The translations under genes were made by a program, and so were the position numbers. Shown one piece after another: positions 1 through 12,200 of a stretch of 64,000 nucleotides of DNA; the first letter of the stretch is position 1; every line of letters starts with the position of its first letter. A model generated the notes under the pieces. The model saw only the letters and a list, made by a program, of their open reading frames with translations. It had not been told where the DNA came from and made no database searches. Source of the stretch: Eutypa lata (Eukaryota; Ascomycota; Sordariomycetes; Xylariales; Diatrypaceae); the NCBI GenBank assembly GCA_022661535.1, contig JAKULF010000004.1, forward strand, positions 1,426,001 to 1,490,000, read 5' to 3'.

Positions 1-1509
1 GTTTAATAAAAAAAAAAAAGTGTATTCGTTTAGAGCGGCGCTTGTACAACTCTGCTGTGTCTCCTGTACACATATACCTATATACATACATACAGCCCAG
101 TGTAGCAGTGAACACACTGGAGAAAGGGAATACTGTAGGTAGGTAAAAGCGTGTCAGGCTTTGGTGTCAACCATTAATATTCTTGCACAGACTATTGCCA
201 TGCTTATCAAATAACAGTATCCACTCCAAACTCCACACTATGTTTTCTCCCTAGCCCCCCCTTCTACCACCATCTCCAATGTCCAATGGGGGAGAAGCGA
301 GCAAGGATGGCTACCTCCCACTAGCTAATACGTGCTACTTACCTGCTGTAAGCAAGCAATCATGCATGCTCGCTTGCTTGTCTGCTTGCTTAATGTTTCC
401 TCGTAACCAACCAACCAAAAGCCACACACACACACACACCCAACTCATTGAACGAGACAACTGCCCCCGAGAATCCTATTCGTTCCCCAGGAACCCATAC
501 TGGTCAATATATCACATTCGTCATCAGCATTGCAAAGAAGAACACAACGTATGTATAGTAGTATACGACAACACCTGCCTCGATAAGGCTATGATGACGC
601 TTTAGAAGCCTAGATTGACTCGAACACGAACTGGGAGAACAAAAACACCCCATCACATCACTCACGCCCGCGTTTTTTGCGGCAACGAACGAGGCCGAGA
701 AAATCATCGAAATAATTATCCCACCACCCCATTCCGTATCGTAGATGGGAGATAGCAAAAAGAAATAAGTCGCACGAGGAAAAAAAAAAAATACCACACG
801 CAGTAAGAAGGGTCGTCCCGATAAAAATATATCTTTGATGTGATGATGATGATTACAACAAAATAACAACAAACTCTTAAACTGTGCCGCGAGGCAAGCC
901 ATTCTTTTACCACGCCCCCACCACCGCCTGTCATGCCTTGCCTGTCTGCCTGCCCGCCTGCCTGTCCGCTTCTGATGTAGAAGATAGAACAGAGAAAAAA
1001 AAGTTATAGAACAACGCGGCTAAAAGCAAATCTGAAAGAAGAAGAAGAAAAAATCATTTCGCTGACTGGTTGTTTGTTGCCAAACTAGAATGTGATCTAA
1101 GTGCTCCGGCCGTTACATCGTCGACGATTTTTGCGATCCGTAATCGCGCCATCTGCCTGATTTCTTTTGTCCCTTTTTTTTCTTCTTTTCTCACTCTCCC
1201 CCACTCCCTTCAAACCATAGTCGTATTCCTACCATCGAGATGCCTCGACTGCGACCTCGGCGCCGAATTCGACCTACATAGATGGGAAAGTCGATGATAA
1301 TAAAAAAACAGTCGAACGATTCGTGTGGTACTAAAAGAGTAAATAATCCATGAAGCAATTCGCGCCAATTAGGCAAGCCTTGACCGCCCAGCAGCCACTG
1401 CTTTGTGAGATTCCGAAACCTCGCCGAACAAACACATTGTTGAATTATTGCCTTGGCCAACCCGTGGCCACCGTTGTGGACTCCAGTCGTGAATAAACTC
1501 GCGTTGCAT
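1..1509. other. Intergenic, downstream of the Zn2Cys6 gene
   Basis: No reading frame here has the codon character or motifs of a gene. The stretch holds a short CA run near 423-440, several A-rich tracts (for example 780-792) and runs of CCTG and GCTTG tetramers. The last few hundred bases before 1510 are probably the 3' untranslated region of the minus-strand transcription factor gene. Short overlapping frames on both strands look like chance. Confidence 0.5.
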
Positions 1510-2838
1510 CTATGTACGACGGTTTAGACGGCCGAGCATGCTCCGGTCGATATCGCTACTCGTGCTAGGACCTGTATCCATTATGTTCCCTAAGCTCATG
1601 ACAGAATTTGCGTTGCTACTACCGGGCGGAGGCCCGGATGGACTACCACGAGGCGGCGGTGTCCGATTATCATACCCGTGATGCGGTTGTGACGGAGGCA
1701 GCTGTTGGTATGCTGATAGGTGACCTGGGCTGCTACTTGATGGCGATCGTCTTCGGGAACCGTCTTCAGGAAAGGTATTTGGAGGAGGGAGGCGCATTCC
1801 GGGGTCGTCGTCCGATGGCCTTTGCCGTCTTCTCCCTGCTTCACCTCTATCGTCTGTGAAAGATCCGAAGGATCCGGTGGGGGATGGGAGGGGTTGATCG
1901 TAAGGGGGGCTTACAGCCGGATAGCTGCCGCCCCCACCACTGCTCGGAGGAGCGTTAGCAGGGCCAGATAAAGGTTGACCATATGCTCCATACAGTGGTG
2001 TTCCCGGAGGAATTCCGTTCTGTAGCGCCGAGACCGGAACAAACGCCGTCGAGGAAGACGAAGACACTGGCTGAAAGATGCATTCCTGATTCATCTTGAT
2101 GCAATTCGTACATTTTCCTCCTGGTGAATTCTGATAACCGCTGCAGCGAATCTGTGACTGTTTAATACCATTGACATATGAAAGGGCCTCGAAGAACCGC
2201 CTTCGTAGCTTCTCGAAACTTACCTTGCGTCTCCGACAATATCTACAAGCAATAGAGGTGCGTTGCCGAGGGGCCGACTGTTGCATTACCGCTGCTCCTC
2301 CGGGTGCTGCTCGGGGATAGTCTGCAGGATAGGCTCCTGGCGGACCGCGATCTGGCCTATACACATATCCATAAGGATCGTTGTAGGGTACAGGTTGTCT
2401 CTGTGCTGCATAATACTGTGGTGCCCTCGGATCTGGAGGGTAGCTTCCCCTAGAGTCTTGGGGAGGGGGTTGAACGGGCGGCAGGTACTGGGGACTGGGG
2501 CCCGGAGGAGGATACGCACTCCCAGCGGTTGATGGCGAATAGCTCGTGCCCGGGGTACTACTTCCAGGTGGAGGATACCCGTTAGTGGAAGCTGGCGAAG
2601 GACCATAACTGCCTGCTCTTGGTTCCCAGCCTCTGCCACCAGACGAGCCATAGGCACCGTGGGGGTCCTGGATGGACGGCAAAGTCAACGGGGCTGTCGC
2701 CATTTGTGGTCGTGGGTGGTAAGGAATTCCTCTCGATCGATCGTCCTCTTCACTACCTGCTATCGGCGGGTATTGATGGTCGTCGGCTTGGTTGCTGCGT
2801 TGTTGTGGTAGTCCCCTACTTCGATGGTCCTCTGCCAT
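1510..2838 (-). CDS. Zn(II)2Cys6 fungal transcription factor
   Basis: Predicted nuclear DNA-binding regulator. Exons are 2838-2224 and 2151-1510, with one 72-nt intron (2223-2152, GTAAGT...CAG), giving about 418 residues. Removing the intron joins CRYCRRRK to IRCSGY and completes a binuclear zinc cluster: two cysteines in CRYC, one in RRRKIRC, then CTNC and a final cysteine before IFQPV. The cluster lies centrally, after about 195 residues rich in Pro, Gly, Ser and Tyr. The C-terminal half is also low-complexity (Pro/Ser/Gly), and I see no fungal-specific middle homology domain. The start chosen is the Met before AEDHRSRG; an in-frame Met 18 codons upstream (2892) is possible. The intron is in frame and lacks a stop, so the unspliced frame is also open. 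The family is clear from the cysteine pattern; the regulated genes cannot be inferred. Confidence 0.85.
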   Translation of the reverse strand: MAEDHRSRGLPQQRSNQADDHQYPPIAGSEEDDRSRGIPYHPRPQMATAPLTLPSIQDPHGAYGSSGGRGWEPRAGSYGPSPASTNGYPPPGSSTPGTSYSPSTAGSAYPPPGPSPQYLPPVQPPPQDSRGSYPPDPRAPQYYAAQRQPVPYNDPYGYVYRPDRGPPGAYPADYPRAAPGGAAVMQQSAPRQRTSIACRYCRRRKVSFEKLRRRFFEALSYVNGIKQSQIRCSGYQNSPGGKCTNCIKMNQECIFQPVSSSSSTAFVPVSALQNGIPPGTPLYGAYGQPLSGPANAPPSSGGGGSYPAVSPPYDQPLPSPTGSFGSFTDDRGEAGRRRQRPSDDDPGMRLPPPNTFPEDGSRRRSPSSSSPGHLSAYQQLPPSQPHHGYDNRTPPPRGSPSGPPPGSSNANSVMSLGNIMDTGPSTSSDIDRSMLGRLNRRT

Positions 2839-5800
2839 ACTACGAAGACCGACGCTCGATGCGCCAGGCAGGATTGCGTGCGCAGCACACAACCGATTGT
2901 TAGTAAAGTGATAATACCGTTCAGCTGAATAAATTCCTTATTTCTTTGAAAAAAGAAGAAAAAATCCGCTGCGATTTGCAGCTGTGACTTCGAGAGGGTC
3001 TATGACCACCAGATACACTGTCAGATATCGACACCAAGGTAACTTGATACTTGGCAGGATATGTCAAGATCAGAATATTCGCTCTCGAAATATATGTTTT
3101 CCCTGTTTAGTAAAATGTAAGCTTGAGGTGGCGGATACTCAAGGAAGTGTCGGAGAGAGGAAGGAATATTAATGGAAGTGCGATTTGGTTTTCCCGTCCG
3201 TTGAAGTAGGACCGAGCTATAAGCGGTGTCGGGGTAGACCAGAAGTCGGGAAGTTGAAAACCAGGGACGGTGTCAAACGGGAAGGGAGGGCCCGGGTGAG
3301 ACTACAGGGGGGGCTTGGAAGAAGTTATAGGTGAGCAGTACGTATGTACAATGGGTTATGTGGAGTATGCGAAGTGAATGAAGTGCTAAGTGCTTCTCTC
3401 TTCTACTACTCGCTGCTGCTGCTGCTACTACTGCTGAAGCCAGTGGGTAGGCAGGAGCAATTCCACCAAGGTCTAGTTTGGTTTAGGTGGAGATCGCGGG
3501 GCTAACCGTGGTTTGGATGGGAAGAACGGGCGTGCACTGACTGGCGGAGAAGTACCTGTACTAACAGTAATAATGCCTGAAGCGAAGCAGGGAGAGACAG
3601 CTTTAAGAAGGTCTGGCCTGGTCTGACTCTGCTTCTACCTAAAAGTATAAAGTGCGGGATGACCCTTGACAGCCGCACAGGTAAGAAAAAACCCTGACTA
3701 AACTAAGAGTCTATTTATTTGTTTTCCCTGTTAGCCGAATGAACCCGAGAATCGTATTTTTGGGTACATGGGTATGTAAGAATGGGAGTTTGACAAGAGA
3801 GGCATAGGCATGTCAGAGATGAGATATAGATGCAACGTAAGCCACGTGAACTGTTATAAGGGAGAGAAACTGCACCGCATTGCAACTACAACATATGTTG
3901 ACAACATATTGAATTTGATAACACATGCCAGTTCTTGTGACACGCCAAACACAACCAACTGCTGCTGATGTTATACCAATGACATGTAAAATTGACCACC
4001 AACAAGATAATGAATTCAAGCGAGAAAACCAGAGGACTAGAATAATGCCGGTGCCCACTGGGGTATCCTGGACTTACATCGAGTATAGATAGAGTCTTTT
4101 GGGAATTTTTGTAGGAACAAGGGGCTGTGCCGAACCGAGGGGCCGCGACTAAGCACTTGTGACTCGAGTTAACTTAGGCGAGGGAGCAGCTGCAGTGCAG
4201 CGCCGTGTATAAACAATTTCAATTCCCCAGTGCATACGGGGCGGTGCAGTGCAGTGTAGTGCAGTGCAGCGAGGGAGCGTCCAAGTGGATTTAGAGAGGG
4301 ATCATGATAATGACGATAAGGATAGATGGGGTCATATAAGTTAGGATTGTGAAGGAAGGAGGAAGGGATAAGTATCATGCAAGAATAGCGAGTCTAACTA
4401 CTGTCACGTCACTAGAGCGATGGGGGAGCGTATGCTGCAAGTGTGCGTCCGAGTATCAAATAACACAGCGTTCCTATCGAAAGTAGTTTTTGGTAATATC
4501 CTCTTAGAGTCCACTGGATCCCTTGGGAGCGGCTGTTGTGAAGAACGAAAAACTACGTACCTTATTTTTTAGTATAAGCTAACTAGTGGAAATGCATCCG
4601 AAGCGGGTTGGCCGTGTGGAGGTTCTTGCCAACGATCCGCGCGTGAACAGATGCACTGACGGGTCCTGACTGGTCGACTAGACGGCGGGTTGCTGTAAGT
4701 ATTTACGTATGCGGGTAGGCTCGCCAACTTGGCTTCGAAGCTAAATGCAATATTCCTAGGATAAGCTACGGAGCCCCCTGTGGCTGGGTAGATAAATCGT
4801 GCGACGATGCACTTGATGCAGGTGCAGATGCAGATGCAGATGCAGACAGTCTTTCACCCTTTTTGGTCTGAACGGGGAAAGGAGGGAAAAAAGGGCTCGG
4901 GCCTAAAATGATCGGCTTACAAGAATATGGGCGTGGGTAGGGTTAAGCGCGAGTTGTCTCGGCTTACCGTGGAACCGGCCGAGGAACAGGGAGGTCGGCA
5001 ACGTAGTACTCACAAAGAATGTGCTTCTCAACCGGGCCGAGGCGTCAAGGGAGGGAGGAAGAAATGGAAATTGACAAATGCAACCAAACAACGCTGTGTT
5101 ATACAAGCAGTTAGCGGTAAGTTGTAGGGGTTGTTGCAGCTGAGTCGAAGACACTGTCAAATTGAAGAAGTGATTTTGTGGACTTCAAGGCGGATCTTTT
5201 TCCAATCAGGTTAAAACTAACTCTGCGCCTAAACCGACCCGTCAGGATGGACAATTCAGGTGGTCGCAGAACGGGCCGCAGCTCGGAGACCCAAATGATT
5301 GAAAGAGACACTAAAGTCCTTTTTCCCCCTTCCCTTTTCCTTCTATTTTGGAGTGGCGCTTCAAGACCCGTGCCGCAACAAACTTCGACGAAAATGGGTG
5401 CTAGTAAGCAAAGCTTATGCTGTATTTTACTTATATTTTTTTGACCTGGGTCTCAGATCTTTTTTCTGAATAAAATACAGTCGCCACAACCCATGCGAAT
5501 GTCAAAGAAGGACAAAAGGAAGAAAAAGAAAAAAAAATAGTTCGTTTAGGGTCGTACCATAGAAAAAATGTTCTGAGCGCAGACTTGCAGTAATTCGTTG
5601 TTACTTGACGCCGCCGCCACAGGGATGCAGGTGTGTGTGCGTGTGTAATACAGTCAGTCCGTCGAATGGATTAAGTGAGGTTGCAACCCGAGTTGGGTGC
5701 CACCCTTAACAGCCTCGTACGCGCCACAAATAGATTCCCCGAAGACCGATAGGTGAAGAAAAGTCGGGCAAAAAAATAGAGAAAAAAATAGTAATAATGA

Positions 5801-8800
5801 TTATGCCGTGTCTTGTGCCGTCGTCGTGTGGACACTACGGCGCTGGCCTAAGAGTTGATGGCTGTCGATCCTTGTGATGACGTGGAATTATTTGGCCGGC
5901 GTTCAGTACTTGCAAGCAACTCGTGACATGTTCTCATGGAGGGGCTGTTGTAATGCTGGAACCAGTAAGCGTACTCGCAATGTATTATATCGGCTTCTGG
6001 TTAATAGCTTGGCTGTCTGGCTGGCTGGCTTGTGTGGAATGTCGGCTACCCTGTTTCTCTTTCTAATAAACTAATCCGCCTATTGCTCGAAGGGTAGAAG
6101 GAAGGGTTGTCTCTCAGTTGATGATAACTCGTCGATGCTATCGATTTACAGATGCGAGAGCTTCCGTGCAGCTAGTGATGTCTTGCTGCTCTTATTAAAG
6201 TTGCCGACTGTAGGTTCGTAATTAGACCTTGAACCACTTCTGTCGGGCGCTTGGGTAGTTTGGATTCGCCAAGCACAAAGTTAACCTATGATTCGACGAG
6301 AGATTAAGGTCTGTTGGTCCCAAGTTTGCCGATGGATGCGGCCGAGTTTGCGGGATGGCATGCAGATGGACATGCAGTGTGTAAATCTAAAAGTTTCGAG
6401 AGTTCGGCGGATCGCTCCAAGCTGGCGGTATCAACTATTTACATACCTACGTACTTCTCTTACCTATCTACCTGATCTATATAGGGATGTATGTATATAT
6501 AAGGGGATATGAGATTAAGTGGTAAATTATTATTATTATTATTGATGATTAGGTGTGCCTCTTGTTGGTGGTGGGGCGTTTGGTTACTGATTTTCAGCCC
6601 ATAAAATTTCACGTTATGCGAGGTGTGTTCTAGATGGATGTACAGTATGTATAATGTATGTATGGAAAATACGATGCTGCGGTGGCTAATACTCCGTAGA
6701 TTCATGCACCCAGGCTGGTAAGAAGCTAACGTACGACGTGGTAGGTTAGGTACTTGAGTACGCTAACTACAGTACTCGCGTGGTACAAATAGTGGCATAG
6801 GCCTAGGGTTATAGTAGAGCGTACATACGTACAATACCCGAATCTCTTGCATCGATCTCGCTAAGATCAATGCATTTAATTCCACGACTACAAATAAGAA
6901 CATCAAGTGGACAAGTTTCAATATAGATCCTGACATAATGCACATGCATCTGCCTGTGTCAGGAAAGAGTTTTTGTATTGTAGCATAAAGTAAAAGAAAA
7001 GTATTGGGAACAGAGAGTTAATGTATCAGTCGCTTAATAAGACGATGTAACCACTTCCATGTCCCACTACTATATACATACATGTATGTATGTATATACT
7101 AGAAATCCAGATTTACGCACGCACGGGATTCTCGTTCAGAAGTAAAACCTTAACTCCTCGGCTGCAAAAGTATAATGTAAAAAGCTTCCCGTATTACTTT
7201 ACCATGGAAATACGCATAATTACATGCGTGACCTACCTACATACTGCATTTATACGGCAAGCACTTTGACACTTTATTGGGTCATGTACGATGATGTATT
7301 AATGTAGTTACATGGACTGTTAAGTTGGATTGAACCATCCCGTCTAACTACCTACCTAGGTATGTAACTACACAACTACGTAGAGGCACACCAAGTCCCG
7401 ACACACAAGCGTACCAGTACGTACATGGGTAAGTCAGGTCAGGTCAGGTTCAGATGAGGCAAGGTCCCGGAAAGTTTTCACTAAAGTCAAGCCAACCACG
7501 ATAGCGCGTTCCCAGCGCTATGGGACTCACCTTTCTTTTCCTGCGCCCCCCGTCCTCATCTCCAACTTGCTGGTGTCGCCCGTTTGTTCCACACCGCCCA
7601 CCCTGAATCAATGTCCACCACCCGTCTGCCTCCGCCCGCCCGTCCGTTGGCAGACCGCGAACGGCTAGTCGTCTGCACGTTTTTCCGGATACGTCAAGCG
7701 GCCCAGCACTTGCAAAACCAAGTATCAGGGCAATACGATGAGCTGACAGATATACCTCTGGGGTTCCATGCAAGGTAGCATGAGCCAAGCATATTATATA
7801 CTAAGTATATTACACAATATTATGTTGTGTTCTAATGTTTCGAGCAGACAAAATTAAGTCCTAACACTTTGTCTCTTCTTTTTAAAAGAAAGTAAAAGCA
7901 AAACCTAACATTATTATAGTTTAATGGGGTAGGAAATGCTAGGCGCATGAAAGAACGACGTAGTTTTGGTCACGGGCGGGAAAATAGCACACGATCGTAG
8001 TAATTCCCATTCGGGAGCTACCGTCGATCCGCCTTTTGCCCTTCGAATCCTTGGAGCGTTCCATATGCTAGAGAAGGACTGGAAGCACAGGAACCTGGGA
8101 TGAGCGAACCAGGGGAACGGCACCCAGTCAGATAATCCGCTAGCATCCCGCAAGTGAAGCATGTAGCCTTAAGTGCCCCTAATGTCAAACATGATGCCAA
8201 GACAGGACGGCTGGAGCGGTTAACGCTTTCCAGGCCCCTGGAAGGGCATGAGAAGTGTAAAGAGGACGGGGTACATAAGCAGACCTTAACAAGGGACGCA
8301 TAATGTAAGCTCCTCGGCATTCACCTTGCAAAGGGGTGAGGATGTGATAATGATCGTCCCTCCCGTCGAATCACTGGTAGCTATCGATCAGCCTTAAGAT
8401 AAGAAACGCCTTCTTCTGTATCATTGGGTCATTACATCGAAACTCACACTTTTATCGGAAACAGGGGAAAGAGAGAGAAAATGTATGGCATATACTAGAA
8501 ATTCAGCTTCACGTTCTGTCATACTACGAAGAATAGCCAAGGCCACAAATAGTCATCAAGGTATTGAATATAAAATGCAAAACTAAAGACAAACTTAACA
8601 TGACTCTCTAAGAATAACTGTATATTATAGTATTATAGCTATATAGCAAATACACGCCCACGCAGAAGCGTGGCGTCTTGTATTCTATTGTAACTACTTA
8701 ATAAATACTAACAGTTCACAAAATCTGACAAGCAGTGGCTAAAAGATACTTGCGAGGCAATAAAGATCCTCTCCCCAACCGGAAAGAGCGATAAACCGTG

Positions 8801-8900
8801 GCCACGAATAGGAAGTTCTCCATTGTCCCCTTTGCATTGCTCCCACTCGACATCAACCAGTCAACGATCTAACATCACAACCTGAGAGCACTTCCTGTTA
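2839..8900. other. Long non-coding stretch upstream of the Zn2Cys6 gene, part 1
   Basis: I see no convincing gene. The first few kilobases probably hold the promoter and long leader of the transcription factor. Visible content: a CTG/CTA triplet run near 3409-3436, GCAGT repeats near 4243-4269, a GCAGAT hexamer run near 4817-4845, an ATT run near 6526-6543, and a TATATACATACA palindrome near 7071-7100. Two patches near 7450-7790 and 7970-8330 are more GC-rich than their surroundings and open on both strands, but carry no recognisable motif. Confidence 0.5.
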
Positions 8901-9059
8901 CAGTTGCCCCACGATTGCCTACAGCAGCAAGGGGCAAAAGGGACAGCCCGCTGCATCCGAGATCCGCCGTCAGTGTTGAAGTGACCCGCCCGTGGCATCG
9001 CCCGCATTCTATCAATGCCCGAAGTTTCTGATCCCGGAGCACCAGTTTATTATGCTGGC

Positions 9060-9181
9060 AAGCTGTTGACAAAATAATTGTCATAGCCCCGGACTTCGCA
9101 CTGTGCAAATGCAGGCAAATGAGCAGTCAAAATACGTGTGGTACAGTGCGGGGGCTATGACAATTTTTTTGTCAACAGCTT
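9060..9181. repeat. Near-perfect 31-bp inverted repeat
   Basis: The arm at 9060-9090 matches the reverse complement of 9151-9181 at 30 of 31 positions. The spacer is 60 bases, and inside it a further pair (9097-9104 and 9143-9150) is also complementary. Weaker inverted similarity continues outward, around 8920-8958 on the left and 9225-9270 on the right, so translations of the two sides in opposite directions share short stretches such as GAMTI and LSTA. This looks like an inverted duplication or the remains of a small mobile element with terminal inverted repeats. No transposase is visible nearby. Confidence 0.6.
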
Positions 9182-9299
9182 GGCTGGTCAGGAAGACGTC
9201 GATGTCTCATCCACCTGCCCTTTTTGTGGGGTGCAGCGGTATTAGCTTGCCCGGCCTAGCAGCCCTAGATTTCCTATATAATTTTCTATCAGATATACT

Positions 9300-12200
9300 A
9301 TAGAGAAAAGGCAGGCATAAGACAACGCCAAGAGTTGACAGCCTTAAGGTGGATTGTAGACCGAAATGACAAACTAATCATTGTCTTAATGAAATGCAAC
9401 TTTATCTGTCTGATCTCCGTTGCTCATTCGTAGTCAACCCTTGATGCAACATGACTGCAGGACAAATCCGTTTTATTAGAAACTTTAAATCCCAGTTCAG
9501 TTAGGCGAACACCCCAGGGGATAACGTTGGATGAGAACAAGGCGTTAGCTGACTTGATATGGTAATTTTGGTCGCGCTGATCTCAGCTTAGTGGGCCGGC
9601 CGGCGACCAACAATGTCACACCAGAAGAAAGTTACCAAATAAAAAGGAAATTATTATGGTTAACAAGAAGTATATCAATGGATACCATGAGGGTTTGTCT
9701 CTCTGTCTGTATCACCTGACGGGACGATATGCGTATTACTGTTATGCATTTATTCATTGGAGTTTATTACCCACATGTAGTGGGACGTCACCGATGTAAG
9801 AGCCCAAAAAAGTAAGGAACATTCATTTATTTACGGAACACCCGCATACATCAGACACGGAGGGACGACCCGTTAAGAGCGTAAGGGAACGGCAGGAAAC
9901 TGGGGTTGTGGGTCACCCAGTAGACCTACGTCATGTACCTACACCCAAGCCTGTAGTTACAATACTTCTAGAAATGGGCGCATAACCCCGAGAACAACTA
10001 AGGTACCTGCTAATATAATATAGCTTCAAATATTAAAAAATACCAAAATCCTAGGCTATATAGCCAAAGAATATCTATGGAGACATACGGATGAGTCCGA
10101 TGTTATTTACTGCATAATTAATTCTAGAAAGTTGTTTGCTCCATAGTTACCGATTAATGCAGGACAGAAAGTTGCGCAAACGAGAAACAAAAATGTGATG
10201 ACATCCATCCAGTCTATATACGTCAGATACGTGTGGTAGGTACCTACGTATTTGAATACATAAAACATACATACAGTACCGAGGTACAAAGGTACTGACA
10301 TCTCGGTACCTGAGCGTACATACATACATACCTTCGGTCGGGTAGTACCCAACCTGTAGTCATCTAACACATGTTGCGGGTATTGCCGCCATCAGGATAT
10401 TTTAAAAGCGCTACCGATGAAACCCACTCTTGGACGATCCGAGGAATATTATTGACGCGCTCGGCGGTAAGCGCTGGGTATGGTCGCTAGCTAGCCTTAC
10501 AACGGACTCCTCAAGCCACGTTGACACCTGCATGTGATGGTATCGCCGATCCATCTTCGCCATATGTAAACTCATATGCATGGCTCCTGTCCGTACCTGC
10601 CTGCAGACATACATAGACCTACCGTACCCAGGATGCGGATACTTACCACACCACCTGAATAATTGAGATGCAATTGATTGAAGGTAAGCTGGTAAGGTGT
10701 GTGTGTACCTAGGTACAGCCGAGCTGGGCCGCGGCGGTTTTCTCCGGCTTTTATAAACGTACGTACGGGTTCTCCATCCTTACACGTGGCTCTCCCGGTC
10801 TCATTTGACTCAATTTGTTGCACTCTGGGGGTTATTTATTAACTACCTAGCTACTGTCACACCTTAACTCGACTGTGTAACAGGGCCGAATAACTCTTTA
10901 ACGACAGAACGGAACCCACCGTGCTAAGGATGGGGGGTAAGCTAGGGAGAAATCCAGAACCGGAGTGAACCTAGGTAGGTAAACTATGCGATACCATCCA
11001 CACCGGGAAGAGATAGGAATTGATATTAGCCATGTTATCCTAGAGAACAGCTGGTGGTGAGTGAATGTGAGGTGACGAGAAATGCAATATAAACATCTCC
11101 GACTTGCTAGTGTTCGAGATGGGTGACATCGTGACGACTCACCACAACCTCTAGGAAGCTATGTAGGAAGCAAATTGATAATACGACACTTTTGCTTTAC
11201 AGGGGATAAAAGACCGGAAGGTGAGAGGGGGAGGGGGGCGCGGGGGGGTGAGGACTGATGACCCTTCCTACGGTCCCGTCCATGATTCGTCGCCCGCATC
11301 AAGCTAAGGGATTTTGGCTTCCCGGTCCGTCTTTCTCAATCCCCTTCGGTTGGTAACGTTGGTGTCACACAAGAAGGATTTAATTGGTCCCGCCAGAAGC
11401 TGTCGCCTTTCGAATCCGGTATAGTCCCCCCTGCAGGGCCCAGCGGCAATGCGTGCAAGGGAAGCGGAGGCGGCAGGGGAGACATGTGGAGCCAAGCCTC
11501 CCGAACGAACATGGCATGGGGCATGGGACCAGGGTGGGGGGGGAGGGAAGGGGGGTGTGTACCGCATCTTTCTTGGCTTTTGCCGTATGTAGTGTACCGG
11601 TACCAAATAAAGAAAAAGTTGCGCAAAGCAAAAGTAGTAGGTCACTTGACTAGAGCTAAGATGAGGGCGAAATGCGATTGATCTCGCACGCATAGCATAG
11701 CACTAACTACAGACACAGACGCGGACATACCTACATACACGCATATTGAGATATACACCTTGACACCCTACACACCACAACACAACACAAAATGCAGACC
11801 TCACATACACCACAGATATGACATACCATGCATACATACACATGCCTACACACGCACGCCCGCAACACGCAACACATGCAAGGCCGGGTTCATCATCCAT
11901 CCATCCAATTCACCGAAGGCTATGGTGATGGTGGTAGAGGTAAGTTTACCATATGTAAATAGTAGGTATGTAGGTAAGATAGGCCACATAACAGGCCACC
12001 ACACCATCACCACACGCACCACCACCACCACCACCACTACCACTACCATCACTATCATGTTTCATCATCATCAACAATAGCAACAACATCAAACCCCATG
12101 TTTCCTCCTCCACCCAACTCCGATCCCAAACATTCATGCACCGCGCTCTATCGGAGCCCATTGGCTCCTCATCTCTGGCGGCAGGCTGCTGAATCCGCGA

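Noticed and set aside
11404..11430. TTCGAATCC resembling a tRNA B box
   Set aside because: No T stem, A box or acceptor pairing can be drawn around it.
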